NCBI RefSeq assembly: GCF_001426545.1
Contig: NZ_LMEZ01000005.1
Span: 249,137-313,136 of the forward strand
DNA length: 64,000 nt
Source of the DNA: Mycobacterium sp. Root135
Lineage (GTDB): Bacteria > Actinomycetota > Actinomycetes > Mycobacteriales > Mycobacteriaceae
Direction: 5' to 3'
Of this stretch, positions 18,109 to 27,036 are shown in pieces. Numbering within the stretch: the first letter of the stretch is position 1; each line of letters opens with the position of its first letter. Under the pieces are notes generated by a model. The model ran no database searches and was not told where the DNA came from. It was given only the letters and a program-made list of their open reading frames with translations. Both the position numbers and the translations under genes were made by a program.

Positions 18109-19140
18109 TCAGGGGGTGGAGCGGGCGGCAAGATCCGCGGCGCTGCCGCCCTTGCCGTCGGGATAGAACTTCAACGCCCACTTGCGGATTGCGGTGAAAC
18201 CTTCGAGCTCCGAGCTCGCCAGGGCCGGCGGATCGGAGTAGCGCTGGTGAGCCCAGATGTGGACGTCCTGGCTGAACTGCCGGATCACCTCGGCGCCGAA
18301 TTCGCTCGCCTTGCGTTCGGCACGCACCGGGTCCTTGGCGGAGTCCGCGGGTGGGCGGCCGATGTAGACCATGAATCTCACGTCTGAGGTGGCGTCGTCG
18401 ACGGGTGTAATCGCGGAGATGGTGCGGTTGTCGATCATCCCCCAGCTCTTGGTGACCGCGATCCCAAGCCCGCCGTTGATGGCTTCGACGCCGCTGTTGA
18501 CGTCCTCGATCTTCTGACCGTCGTCGCCTTCGAAGGTGATCGTGAAGTCGACGTAGGACACCGGGTCGTCGAAGTCGTGGCGTGTGAACACGGGCACGAT
18601 CGGGGTCTGGTGCACGTACTTGAAGTGAGCGAAGTCCACGCCGTTCTCCAGCACGTACTGCGGGTGCATCTCCAGGCCCTGCTGGAACAGCCGTTGCTGC
18701 GGGTAGTAGTTCGCCTCGCTGCTCCCGTCACCGAAATCGGCGAAGATGTCCGGTGCTTCGAAGAACGGCTCGCGGTTCTCGACGTCGTGCCAGATGTAGA
18801 CCGAGCCGTTGCGCTCGGTCACCGGGAATGTCTTGATGCGGCGACCCCGGTTGGGCCGGTCCTCGTAGGGGATACATACGTTGCGCCCCTGTTGATTCCA
18901 CTGCCAGCCGTGGAAGGGGCACTGCAAGATCTCGCCGTGGACGGTGCCGCCGAATCCGAGGTGCGCGCCGAGGTGCTCACAGTAGGCGTTCATCACGGTG
19001 ACCTGACCGGACTCGGAACGCCAGGCGATCATTTCCTGGTCGAAGTACTTCATCGTGTGGACGTCGCCGATACCGACCTCGTCGGACCAGGCGACCTGGA
19101 ACCAGCCCGTCGGCTTCATGGAAAGGGGCGGCTTGGCCAT
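18109..19140 (-). CDS. Rieske non-heme iron oxygenase (KshA-like)
   Basis: A 343-residue terminal oxygenase component. Rieske [2Fe-2S] ligands are CEH and CPFHGW. The mononuclear iron motif is visible as NGVDFAHFKYVHQT, giving the expected two His with an Asp further on. The fold and length resemble 3-ketosteroid 9-alpha-hydroxylase KshA. No reductase partner is adjacent, so it probably borrows one. The start is placed at the ATG at 19140; an ATG at 19152 is also possible and neither has a strong ribosome-binding site. It is divergent from a TetR gene, with two short palindromes in the 79-bp gap. Confidence 0.82.
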   Translation of the reverse strand: MAKPPLSMKPTGWFQVAWSDEVGIGDVHTMKYFDQEMIAWRSESGQVTVMNAYCEHLGAHLGFGGTVHGEILQCPFHGWQWNQQGRNVCIPYEDRPNRGRRIKTFPVTERNGSVYIWHDVENREPFFEAPDIFADFGDGSSEANYYPQQRLFQQGLEMHPQYVLENGVDFAHFKYVHQTPIVPVFTRHDFDDPVSYVDFTITFEGDDGQKIEDVNSGVEAINGGLGIAVTKSWGMIDNRTISAITPVDDATSDVRFMVYIGRPPADSAKDPVRAERKASEFGAEVIRQFSQDVHIWAHQRYSDPPALASSELEGFTAIRKWALKFYPDGKGGSAADLAARSTP

Positions 19141-19162
19141 GCGGCGAAGCATAGAGCAGTCA

Positions 19163-19191
19163 ATGAAACATTCATAGTGGTTTCGACGAAA
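19163..19191. promoter_or_regulatory. Candidate operator region between Rieske oxygenase and TetR genes
   Basis: Two adjacent palindromes lie in the divergent promoter: ATGAA-ACA-TTCAT (19163-19175) and TTTCG-A-CGAAA (19181-19191). Both are short, but their position is right for a TetR binding site controlling both genes. Confidence 0.4.
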
Positions 19192-19219
19192 AGCGTTCCC
19201 GACGGGTTACCCTCGCAGA

Positions 19220-19852
19220 ATGACCGATGTAGCCGACGCTTCGTCGCCGGCCCGGCGCCCCAATCGGCGAGGCCAGGCCACTCGCGAGAACATGCTGGAG
19301 GCCGCGCTGAAGTCGCTGGCCTCGGGCGACCCAGGATCGGTGTCGGCCAACCGGATCGCCAAGGACATCGGCGCCACGTGGGGCGCGGTGCAGTACCAAT
19401 TCGGCGACACCGACGGCTTCTGGGCCGCCGTGCTGCATCGGACCGCCGAGCGTCGCGCGGAGGTGTTCGCCGCCGTCGGCGGAGACGACCCCCTGGGCGA
19501 CAGGGTCGCCAGCATCGTCGACACCCTGTACGAGGGTCTGGCCGCCCCGGATTCTCGAGCCATCGAGAATCTGCGTGCCGCATTGCCCCGCGACCATTCC
19601 GAACTGGAGCGGCTGTACCCGCAGACCGCGGCGGAACTGTATTCCTGGGGACAATCGTGGTTGGCCATCTGCCGCAACGCATTTGCCGATCTGGACGTCG
19701 ACCCGGAACGCGTCCGCGAGGTGGCCACGCTGATCCCCGGCGCCATGCGGGGCCTCGTGTCGGAGCGCCAGCTTGGCTCCTACGCCGACCTCGACGTCGC
19801 GCGCCGGGGTTTGACCAATGCGCTGGTCGCCTACCTGCAGGCGCCTCCGTAG
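19220..19852 (+). CDS. TetR-family transcriptional regulator
   Basis: A 210-residue TetR regulator. The N-terminal DNA-binding helix-turn-helix lies at ~residues 18-62 (RENMLEAALKSLASGDPG, NRIAKDIGATWGAVQYQFGD). The rest is a ligand-binding helical domain. It is transcribed away from the Rieske oxygenase-dehydrogenase pair and probably represses it in the absence of substrate. Its 3' end converges on the ABC-F gene with only 3 nt between stop codons. Confidence 0.85.
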   Translation: MTDVADASSPARRPNRRGQATRENMLEAALKSLASGDPGSVSANRIAKDIGATWGAVQYQFGDTDGFWAAVLHRTAERRAEVFAAVGGDDPLGDRVASIVDTLYEGLAAPDSRAIENLRAALPRDHSELERLYPQTAAELYSWGQSWLAICRNAFADLDVDPERVREVATLIPGAMRGLVSERQLGSYADLDVARRGLTNALVAYLQAPP

Positions 19853-19855
19853 GGC

Positions 19856-21475
19856 CTAACGCGCGCGTTTGACGCGGGCCTCGTCCCAGACGGGTTCGGT
19901 GGTCTCGCGGACGCTACCGTCGGCGCCGAAGACCAGGAAGCGATCGAAGGTGCGGGCGAACCAGCGGTCGTGGGTGACCGCCAACACCGTGCCCTGGTAG
20001 AGCTCGAGGCCTTCCTGCAACGCCTCGGCGGACTCCAAGTCGAGGTTGTCGGTGGGCTCGTCGAGCAGCAACGCGGTCGCACCTTGAAGCTCCAGCAGCA
20101 GGATCTGGAAGCGGGCCTGCTGGCCGCCCGAGAGCTTGCCGAAGGGCTGGTCGCCCCGCTGTTCCAACTCGTAACGGCGCAGCGCACCCATCGCCGCACC
20201 TCGACCCTTGGCGTGCACCTCCCACAGGATGTCGACCAAGGTCCGCTTCTCCAGCTCGGGGTGGGCGTGTGTCTGGGCGAAGAAACCGGGGACGACGCGC
20301 GCGCCGAGCTTCCACGTGCCGGTGTGGGCGACGTCCTCGCCGGCCAGCAGCCGCAGGAAATGCGACTTTCCCGAACCGTTGGAGCCCAGCACCGCGACCC
20401 GCTCACCGTAGAAGACCTCCAAGCTGAACGGGTCCATCAACCCCGTCAGCCCCAAGTCCTGGCAGGTGACGGCGCGCAGTCCGGTGCGACCGCCGCGCAG
20501 CCGCATCTTGATGTCCTGCTTGCGGGGTGGCTCCGGCGGCGGACCGGCCTCCTCGAACATCCGCAGCCGGGTCTGGGCCGCGGCGTACCGGGACGCCATC
20601 GCATCGCTGCGCCCGGCGTACCCGCGCATGTCCAGGACCAGCTTCTTCAGCTGCGCGTGCTTCTCGTCCCAGCGCCTTCGCAGTTCGTCGAACCGCTCGA
20701 ACCGTCGCTCCCGCGCCTCGTGGAAGGACGCGAACCCGCCGCCGTGCACCCACACGTCCGAACCGCTGGGCGTCGGCTCGACGCTGACGATCGCGTCGGC
20801 AGCCACCGACAGCAGCTCACGGTCGTGCGAGACGAAGAGCACCGTCTTGGTGGTCCTCTTCAGCTCCTCCTCCAACCAGCGCTTGCCCGGTACGTCCAGG
20901 TAGTTGTCCGGCTCGTCGAGCAGCAACACCTCGTCGGGGCCGCGAAGAAGCGCCTCGAGGACGAGGCGCTTCTGCTCGCCGCCGGACAGGGTTCCCACCT
21001 GCCGCCACTGGCACTTGTCGTAGGGCATGCCGAGGGCCGCCACCGTGCACACGTCCCAGAGGTTCTCCGAGTCGTAACCGCCGGCATCGCCCCAATCGCT
21101 CAGCGCCTGTGCGTACGCCATCTGCGCGGCCTCGTCGTCGCGTGTCATGATCGCCAACTCCGCGGCGTCGACCGCTTTCGCCGCCGCCACGATCGACGGG
21201 CGAGCCACCGCGACGAGCAGGTCGCGGACCGTCCGGTCGTCACGCACCGAACCGATGAACTGGGGCATCACCCCGAGGCCGCCGCTGGTGGTGATCGTGC
21301 CCTCGTCGGGCTGCAGCTCCCCGGCGACCAGACGCATCAGCGTGGACTTGCCAGCCCCGTTCGGGCCCACCAGGGCCATGGTCGCGCCCTGCTCGACCCG
21401 GAAACTGGCGTCCGCCAACAACAGCCGCCCGTCAGGCAGGTAGTAGTCAACGTGCGCGACCTCCAGGTGACCCAT
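19856..21475 (-). CDS. ABC-F family ATPase
   Basis: A 539-residue soluble protein with two ATP-binding cassettes and no membrane segments. Cassette 1 has Walker A GPNGAGKST, signature LSGGEQKRL and Walker B LLLDEP. Cassette 2 has Walker A variant GSNGSGKSHF, signature LSGGQQARF and LLLDEPTDNLDLESAEAL. The interdomain linker (~residues 240-330) is rich in charged residues, as in the P-site tRNA interaction motif. ABC-F proteins act on the ribosome as translation factors or antibiotic resistance determinants. The size resembles the mycobacterial group annotated as macrolide ABC-F (Rv1473-like); resistance is inference. Confidence 0.9.
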   Translation of the reverse strand: MGHLEVAHVDYYLPDGRLLLADASFRVEQGATMALVGPNGAGKSTLMRLVAGELQPDEGTITTSGGLGVMPQFIGSVRDDRTVRDLLVAVARPSIVAAAKAVDAAELAIMTRDDEAAQMAYAQALSDWGDAGGYDSENLWDVCTVAALGMPYDKCQWRQVGTLSGGEQKRLVLEALLRGPDEVLLLDEPDNYLDVPGKRWLEEELKRTTKTVLFVSHDRELLSVAADAIVSVEPTPSGSDVWVHGGGFASFHEARERRFERFDELRRRWDEKHAQLKKLVLDMRGYAGRSDAMASRYAAAQTRLRMFEEAGPPPEPPRKQDIKMRLRGGRTGLRAVTCQDLGLTGLMDPFSLEVFYGERVAVLGSNGSGKSHFLRLLAGEDVAHTGTWKLGARVVPGFFAQTHAHPELEKRTLVDILWEVHAKGRGAAMGALRRYELEQRGDQPFGKLSGGQQARFQILLLELQGATALLLDEPTDNLDLESAEALQEGLELYQGTVLAVTHDRWFARTFDRFLVFGADGSVRETTEPVWDEARVKRAR

Positions 21476-21598
21476 TGCCCCATCGTTGCCTATGCGCTTG
21501 TCTGACGAACAGCGGCCTCACCGAGGCGAGGCGGCGTCGCGTAACACTGCTCCGCGGCAACACATTTCGCGATGCATCCGTGACGTGACTGGAGTCGC

Positions 21599-22885
21599 TC
21601 AGCGCTCCTCGACGATGTCCCGGCGGAAGCGTCGCGCGGCAAGCGCGTAACAGCCGATCGCCACCAGCTGCATGGTCGGCACCAGGATCAGCAGGGCACG
21701 GCCCAGCGCCTGGGGGCCCAGCTCTGCGGTCAGTGAATCGCTGATCACACCGGTCAGGAACGGCCCGACCGCGCCGAGCGTCGCGTTGAAGAACAAGAAG
21801 ATGGCCGACGCCGTCGCGCGCTGCTCGGGAAGCACCAGACGCTGGATCGCCGCAATGGACGGCGCCAGATATGCGGTGCCGATGACGTAGGCCAGTGCCA
21901 GCAGCCACACGCACAACGTGCGACTCTCGACGATGAACGCCAGTACCGAAGCCGGCAGCAGGGCCGCGATCAGGATGACCACGATCCACAGCAGCCAACG
22001 CGGGTCGCGGGTGGCCAACCTGTCGGCGATGCGTCCGACGATCAGCAGCCCCAGAACTCCGAGAAAACCTGTGGCCAGGCCGTATTCGATGCCGACCTCG
22101 CCGAGCGACATCCCTCGGGTGCGCATCAGGAAGGCGGGCGCGAAGGTGGTCAGCGAGTAGCCGGCCGCCGACACCAGCGCAGTGCCGCCCACCATGGCCA
22201 GGAAGCTGGGTTTGCGCAGCAGATCCCACCAGTTCAGTGCCGCAGAGCGTTCCCGCGGCGGCGGGGTGGGAAGGGTCTGGCGACTGCCAACCACCCACAG
22301 CACCAGGGGTGCGAGCAGCACGCTGATTCCGCCCATTACGACGAAAGCCGCACGCCAGCCCAAGCTCTGGGCCAGCAGACCGCCGCCGAGCAGGCTGGCG
22401 GCACTGGCCAGCGGGATGGACATGGTGATGACCGCCAGCGGTGCCGACCGCTTCTCCGGGACGAAGTTGCGCGCCACGTAGGCGTGCGCCGCCGGTGTGC
22501 TGCCCGCCTCGCCGACGGCCACGCCGACGCGGGTCAGAGCGAGCTGTAGGCCGGACTGGACCGCTCCGCCCAGCATGGTCATCGCACCCCACAACGTCAG
22601 GCAGCCGGCGATGACGGCGCCGAAGATCCCCCGGTCGGCCACGCGGGCGATCACGATGCCCAGCACGGCGTAGACGATGAGGAACCCGAACCCGTTGATG
22701 ACGCCAATTGCGGTGTCGGACAACGCCAACTCGCGCTTGATGGGCTCGGCCAGCACACCCGGCAGGAAGCGGTCGACGTAGTTGAGGGTGCCGACGAGTG
22801 AGAGCACCGCGACGGCGGCCCACGCACGAGTCGGCCCATGGGTGGACAGGGGCTCAATCGCAGCGGTGTCCCGCGGTGTCGACAT
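21599..22885 (-). CDS. MFS transporter (spinster-like)
   Basis: A 428-residue major facilitator superfamily protein with about twelve hydrophobic segments. N-terminal features match the spinster-like group: LNYVDRFLPGVLAEPIK, then ALTRVGVAVGEAGSTPAAHAY. A strong ribosome-binding site (GGAGGAG) precedes the ATG at 22885. It lies 85 nt downstream of the SMR exporter on the same strand, so read-through from the guanidine riboswitch promoter is possible but not shown. Substrate unknown. Confidence 0.85.
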   Translation of the reverse strand: MSTPRDTAAIEPLSTHGPTRAWAAVAVLSLVGTLNYVDRFLPGVLAEPIKRELALSDTAIGVINGFGFLIVYAVLGIVIARVADRGIFGAVIAGCLTLWGAMTMLGGAVQSGLQLALTRVGVAVGEAGSTPAAHAYVARNFVPEKRSAPLAVITMSIPLASAASLLGGGLLAQSLGWRAAFVVMGGISVLLAPLVLWVVGSRQTLPTPPPRERSAALNWWDLLRKPSFLAMVGGTALVSAAGYSLTTFAPAFLMRTRGMSLGEVGIEYGLATGFLGVLGLLIVGRIADRLATRDPRWLLWIVVILIAALLPASVLAFIVESRTLCVWLLALAYVIGTAYLAPSIAAIQRLVLPEQRATASAIFLFFNATLGAVGPFLTGVISDSLTAELGPQALGRALLILVPTMQLVAIGCYALAARRFRRDIVEER

Positions 22886-22970
22886 CGTTCTCCTCCGTGA
22901 TTCGATGCCGAGCAGCTTGACAGACGGCCTCGAGCTTTGGCGACGGCCCTGCGTGAGGGTCTCGAGTAGC

Positions 22971-23285
22971 TCAGTGCACGAGCTTGAGCCCGACCACGCC
23001 GCCGATGATCATCACCAAGAACGCCGCCTTGAGAAGCGACGCCGGCTCGTCCCCCGTCGCCATCGCATAGACAACGGTGAGGACTGCCCCGATGCCCACC
23101 CAGACGGCGTACGCCGTGCCGACCGGCAGGTCCCGCATCGCGTAGGCCAAGCCAGCCATGCTGGCGACGAGCGCCATCCCGAACACCACGCTCGGCGACA
23201 GCTTGCTCAACCCCGCGGACTTGCCGAGGGCAGTTGCCCACACGGCTTCCAAGACACCCGACATGACCAGAACCATCCAGGACAC
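22971..23285 (-). CDS. gdx: SMR-family guanidinium exporter (SugE/Gdx type)
   Basis: A 104-residue small multidrug resistance protein with four membrane helices. The N-terminus (SWMVLVMSGVLEAVWATALG) carries the essential membrane Glu in the SGxLExxWA context typical of SugE/Gdx rather than EmrE. GTAYAVWVGIGA in helix 3 also fits. Translation starts at GTG 23285 with AGGGAG 6 nt upstream. The gene is directly preceded by a guanidine-III riboswitch, which strongly supports export of guanidinium as the physiological role. Confidence 0.92.
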   Translation of the reverse strand: MSWMVLVMSGVLEAVWATALGKSAGLSKLSPSVVFGMALVASMAGLAYAMRDLPVGTAYAVWVGIGAVLTVVYAMATGDEPASLLKAAFLVMIIGGVVGLKLVH

Positions 23286-23297
23286 GAGAAACTCCCT

Positions 23298-23339
23298 GGG
23301 CCGTCTTTTCGCTCGCCGGGTACGGCACCCCTCGTCCGG
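23298..23339 (-). ncRNA. Guanidine-III riboswitch (mini-ykkC)
   Basis: On the minus strand, 13 nt before the exporter start codon, a ~42-nt element begins CCGGACGAGG and ends GACGGCCC. It has the two ACGR motifs of the mini-ykkC class (ACGA at the 5' part, ACGG near the 3' end). Self-complementary CCGG segments and a GCCGT/ACGGC pairing could form the class pseudoknot. It closely resembles, from memory, the Thermobifida fusca guanidine-III aptamer. The Shine-Dalgarno AGGGAG (23292-23297) follows immediately, so ligand binding probably frees translation initiation. Confidence 0.88.
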
Positions 23340-23516
23340 AAGCCTTCATTGAGGCTCTTCTTCGAACATGTCACATCCGCACCCGGGTGGCAACGAGCCG
23401 ACAGCGCCACCATGGCAGCCGGACTAGACGCCATGCCGATTTGGTGAATCAGTCTATTTCGCAGGTCCATCCGGCACGGTTGAAAGACGCGGGCTGCGCC
23501 CGCATTCGGCGGCGCT

Positions 23517-24008
23517 TCACTTGGCGGGCCTGCCGGTCATCGGGGTCAGGCCCAGGTGAGCGCGGAGCGCCCTCGTGGTGTCGTCGACCTCGGTGAGCTG
23601 AGCGTCCGTGAACGCGTCGATGAAGAAGGCCTTGACCGCCTGCGCGTGCGGGCTCAAGCTCGCACGGAAGGCGCGCGACCCGTCGTCGGTGAGGACGACC
23701 TGCCAACCCCTGGCGTCGTCGGCGCATGGCTCTCGCCGGATGAGCCCTCGCTTCTCCATGCGCCCAAGGTGGCCTGACAACCTGCTGCGCTCCCACTCGA
23801 TGTGTGCGGCGAGTTCTGAGGAGCGCATCGACTTCTGCTCGGTCTCGCTGAGCGCGAGCAGCACCTTGTAGTCACCGTCCGAAAGTCCAGAGTCCGCTTG
23901 CAGTTTGGCTTGCACTCGGGAGCGAAGGATTTCGACCGTTTGGATGTAGGCCCGCCACACTGCGAACTCTTCGCTGGTGGGCAGACCACTGCGCCTTGAT
24001 GCGCCCAT
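23517..24008 (-). CDS. MarR-family transcriptional regulator
   Basis: A 163-residue MarR-type winged-helix regulator. The DNA-binding region shows SDGDYKVLLALSE, then SELAAHIEWERSRLSGHLGRME and the wing REPCADDARGWQVVLTDDG. It is divergent from a luciferase-like oxidoreductase gene, and two copies of a TTGACATGTCAA-type palindrome occupy the 133-bp gap. The nearer copy is 15 nt from its own start codon, indicating autorepression together with repression of the oxidoreductase operon. Confidence 0.88.
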   Translation of the reverse strand: MGASRRSGLPTSEEFAVWRAYIQTVEILRSRVQAKLQADSGLSDGDYKVLLALSETEQKSMRSSELAAHIEWERSRLSGHLGRMEKRGLIRREPCADDARGWQVVLTDDGSRAFRASLSPHAQAVKAFFIDAFTDAQLTEVDDTTRALRAHLGLTPMTGRPAK

Positions 24009-24022
24009 CGTTCCCTAACTAG

Positions 24023-24062
24023 TTGACATGTGAATTATTTCTGTGATGATTGACATGTCAAT
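24023..24062. promoter_or_regulatory. Paired MarR operators
   Basis: Site 1, TTGACATGTGAA (24023-24034), is an 11/12 match to a perfect palindrome. Site 2, ATTGACATGTCAAT (24049-24062), is a perfect 14-bp palindrome. Their centres are about 27 bp apart (near two and a half helical turns). They lie between the divergent MarR and luciferase-like genes, so both promoters would be controlled together. Confidence 0.7.
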
Positions 24063-24141
24063 TACACCACTACCGTCGCCTGCTGAGCAGTGAACGAACG
24101 ACTCGCGGAGAACCCCGGACGTGGTTCTCAAGAGGAGCACA

Positions 24142-25209
24142 ATGACGGACGCTTCAGAGATCACATTCGGCATCGACAGCTTCGGCGATCTGCCCCGCGA
24201 CGACCGGGGCGAGATCGTGTCCCACGCGCGGGCGATCCGGGCCGTCGTCGCCGAGGCGGTGCTGGCCGACGAGATCGGCATCGACGCCATCACCGTCGGC
24301 GAGCATCACCGTCCGGACTACGCGATTTCCAGCCCAGATACCGTGCTCGCCGGCATCGCCACGGTGACCAAACGCATCCAACTCGGGTCTGGCGTCACCG
24401 TACTGTCGTCAGACGACCCTGTCCGGGTGTTCCAGCGCTTCGCGACGGTCGACGCGCTCTCCAACGGTCGGGCGGAAGTGATCCTCGGGCGGGGCTCCTT
24501 CACCGAATCGTTCCCGCTGTTCGGATACGACCTGGACGACTACGAGCTGCTTTTCGAGGAGAAGATCGAGCTGTTCCACCGCCTCCTCGACGAAACGCCC
24601 GTCACGTGGCAGGGCACCACCCGCGCGGCGCTGCACGATGCCGACGTGTACCCCAAGACGGAGTCGGGACGCCTGAAAACCTGGGTGGGAGTTGGCGGTT
24701 CGCCGGAGTCGGTACTCAGAACCGCCCACTACGGCTTCGGACTCATGCTCGCAATCATCGGAGGGCCACCGGATCGGTTCGTGCCGTACGTCGACCTGTA
24801 CCGGAAGGCGACCGAGCAACTCGGCACGACGGCCCAGCCCGTCGGAATGCACTCCCCCGGCTTCGTCGCGGCGACCGACGACGAGGCGAAGGAGTTGTTC
24901 TACCCCGGCTACCGCGTGATCCGCGACAAAATCGGCGCGCAGCGCGGATGGCCACCGTTGCGGCACAGCGACTTCGACGCCGACGTCGCCAGCGGCTCGC
25001 TGTACGTCGGATCGGTCGAGACCGTGGCGGCCAAGATAGCCCGAACCATTCGCACCCTCGACGTCGGCCGCTTCGACATGGTCTACTCCGCCGCGGGCAC
25101 GGTGTCCGCTTCGGCGAGGCTGCGCTCGGTCGAGCTCTATGGAACCCAGGTCATCCCCCGCGTTCGAGAGCTGCTTGCCGAGCGCCGAGTGCCCGAGGCC
25201 GTGAGATGA
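24142..25209 (+). CDS. Luciferase-like (LLM class) flavin-dependent oxidoreductase
   Basis: A 355-residue bacterial-luciferase-fold protein starting at ATG 24142 behind AGAGGAG; an upstream in-frame GTG lacks a site. Family motifs include GEHHRPDYAISSPDTVLAGIA near residue 50 and GRAEVILGRGSFTESFPLFG, which lines the flavin pocket. The C-terminal region (SLYVGSVETVAAKIART) is also typical. Members use FMN or F420; which one is not clear. It is divergent from a MarR gene and is followed 16 nt later by a DUF5996 gene, likely in the same operon. Confidence 0.85.
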   Translation: MTDASEITFGIDSFGDLPRDDRGEIVSHARAIRAVVAEAVLADEIGIDAITVGEHHRPDYAISSPDTVLAGIATVTKRIQLGSGVTVLSSDDPVRVFQRFATVDALSNGRAEVILGRGSFTESFPLFGYDLDDYELLFEEKIELFHRLLDETPVTWQGTTRAALHDADVYPKTESGRLKTWVGVGGSPESVLRTAHYGFGLMLAIIGGPPDRFVPYVDLYRKATEQLGTTAQPVGMHSPGFVAATDDEAKELFYPGYRVIRDKIGAQRGWPPLRHSDFDADVASGSLYVGSVETVAAKIARTIRTLDVGRFDMVYSAAGTVSASARLRSVELYGTQVIPRVRELLAERRVPEAVR

Positions 25210-25225
25210 CAACGAGGAGGCATGG

Positions 25226-26170
25226 ATGACAAATGTTCGAGCGGGTAATGGCTGGCCCGCGCTACGCATCGACGAGTGGGAACCGACGCGACGATCACTG
25301 CACATGTGGACCCAGATCGTGGGCAAGGTGCGACTTGCGCACGCGCCCCTGCTCAACCACTGGTGGCAGGTACCGCTCTACGTGTCACCGCGTGGGTTGA
25401 CGACGTCGGCGATCCCCTTTGGCACCAACTCATTCGACATGGAGTTCGACTTCGTCGACCACGCACTCAAGGTACGGGTGAGCGACGGTGGCGCGGCCGC
25501 GGTCGACCTTCGGGACACCTCAGTAGCCCAGTTCCACGAAGCAGTGTTGAGCACCCTCGGCGGTCTCGGCGTCGACACCCGAATCTCCAACGGCCCCAAC
25601 GAGGTACATCCTGCCGTCCCATTCGCCGAAGACACGCACGTCGGCTACGACCCCGACGCCGCCAGCGCATTTTGGCGGCAGCTGGTGCAGGCCGACCGGG
25701 TGGTCAACGAGTTCCGCACCCGGTTCGTCGGCAAGGTCAGCCCGGTGCACTTCTTCTGGGGCTCTTTCGACTTGGCCTGCACCCGGTTCTCCGGCCGCCT
25801 CGCGCCCCGGCATCCCGGGGGTGCGCCGAACTGCGGCGACTGGGTGATGGAGGAGGGGTACTCCCACGAGCTGAGCAGTTGCGGGTTCTGGCCCGGCGGG
25901 GGTGAGGAGGGGGCGTTCTACTCCTACGCCTATCCCGAACCGGCCGGGTTCGCCGACGCCGCAGGCCTTCCCGACGGCGCCTTCTACGACGCCGGGCTGC
26001 GGCAGTACCTGTTGCCCTATGAGGTTGCCCGCCAAGCGAAGGACCCGGACCAGGCGGTGATGGACTTCCTCGAATTCACCTACGGCGCGGCCGCCGACTT
26101 GCTGGGATGGGATCGGAGCGCCCTCGAGACCGACCCCAATCGCTGGACCCACAAAGCTCGGCCCTCGTGA
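25226..26170 (+). CDS. DUF5996 family protein
   Basis: A 314-residue soluble protein with GAGGAGG 5 nt before its ATG. It matches the DUF5996 pattern: WPALRIDEWEPTRRSLHMWTQ at the start, NHWWQVPLYVSPRGL, a central HFFWGSFDLACTRFSGR, and a Trp/Gly-rich segment ending in GAFYSYAYPEP. The function of the family is unknown. It follows the luciferase-like gene closely, so it should be induced through the same MarR system. Confidence 0.8.
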   Translation: MTNVRAGNGWPALRIDEWEPTRRSLHMWTQIVGKVRLAHAPLLNHWWQVPLYVSPRGLTTSAIPFGTNSFDMEFDFVDHALKVRVSDGGAAAVDLRDTSVAQFHEAVLSTLGGLGVDTRISNGPNEVHPAVPFAEDTHVGYDPDAASAFWRQLVQADRVVNEFRTRFVGKVSPVHFFWGSFDLACTRFSGRLAPRHPGGAPNCGDWVMEEGYSHELSSCGFWPGGGEEGAFYSYAYPEPAGFADAAGLPDGAFYDAGLRQYLLPYEVARQAKDPDQAVMDFLEFTYGAAADLLGWDRSALETDPNRWTHKARPS

Positions 26171-26206
26171 CCTACGATCCGGGAAGTCGCTGAGGCCGAC
26201 GGCTGG

Positions 26207-27019
26207 CTAGGCGACGTCGACTACTTCGTCGAAGTGCTGTCGCCGGTTGACGGCGCCGGTGAGTCGCGTCGTGGCGACGCGTGGCAGCACACGGCCAAGC
26301 CACGTGACGGCGCGGTACTGTCGACCGCCGGGGTATGACGCCACCCGACCCTTGGCGAAGTCGTCCAGCGTCCGAACCGCAATCCGTTGTGGCGTATCGG
26401 CATTGGATTGCATGGTGGCCGTGGTGCCGTCGAAGAAGCCGGTGTCGATCGGGCCGGGGTGCGACGCCATGACGCGCACGCCACTGCCGCGCAGCTCCTC
26501 GGCCAACGACTCGCTGAAGGACAACACGAACGCCTTGCTCGCCGCGTAGGTCGCCTGGAAGGGCATCGGCTGAAACGCCGCGGCCGACGAGACGTTGATG
26601 ATGCCGCCGGAGCCACGGGCGACGAGTTCGCCGCCGATGGCGTGGGTGAGCACGAGCAGACCGTTGACGTTGAGTTCGACACTGCGAAGTTGGCCGTCGA
26701 GTGGACGGCGCAGGAATGCGCCCGCCCCACCGGCGCCGGCATTGTTGACCAACAGGTCGACGGCTAGGCCGCGGTCTCGGAGTTCGGCGAGGATCCGTTG
26801 CGGACCACCTGGCGCAGTCAGGTCACCGACGATCACCTCGGTGTCCCCATTGCCGAACCGCTGCCGGATCTCGGTCGCGACCTCGCCCAACTGCGCACCC
26901 GATCGGGCCACCAGGATCAGTCGTGCTCCGCGTCGCGCCAACTCCAGCGCAAGCGCCTGGCCCAGACCCTTGGATGCGCCCGTGACGAGTGCGGTGACGC
27001 CGCGGTAGTCAGATGCCAT
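26207..27019 (-). CDS. Short-chain dehydrogenase/reductase
   Basis: A 270-residue SDR. The ATG at 27019 is chosen because GGAGG lies just upstream and the reading frame extending further to 27163 has no such site. The cofactor motif is TGASKGLG near residue 15, NNAGAGG follows, and the catalytic Ser-Tyr-Lys set is SSAAAFQ plus YAASKAFVLS. Positively charged residues after the first beta strand (ARRGARLILVAR) suggest NADPH. It is divergent from a MarR gene, with two related dyads between them. Confidence 0.85.
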   Translation of the reverse strand: MASDYRGVTALVTGASKGLGQALALELARRGARLILVARSGAQLGEVATEIRQRFGNGDTEVIVGDLTAPGGPQRILAELRDRGLAVDLLVNNAGAGGAGAFLRRPLDGQLRSVELNVNGLLVLTHAIGGELVARGSGGIINVSSAAAFQPMPFQATYAASKAFVLSFSESLAEELRGSGVRVMASHPGPIDTGFFDGTTATMQSNADTPQRIAVRTLDDFAKGRVASYPGGRQYRAVTWLGRVLPRVATTRLTGAVNRRQHFDEVVDVA

Positions 27020-27036
27020 CCGATCCTCCATTTTGT

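Noticed and set aside
19970..21505. 511-codon plus-strand open frame antisense to the ABC-F gene
   Set aside because: Composition is that of a GC-rich shadow frame; the minus strand encodes both complete ATP-binding cassettes.
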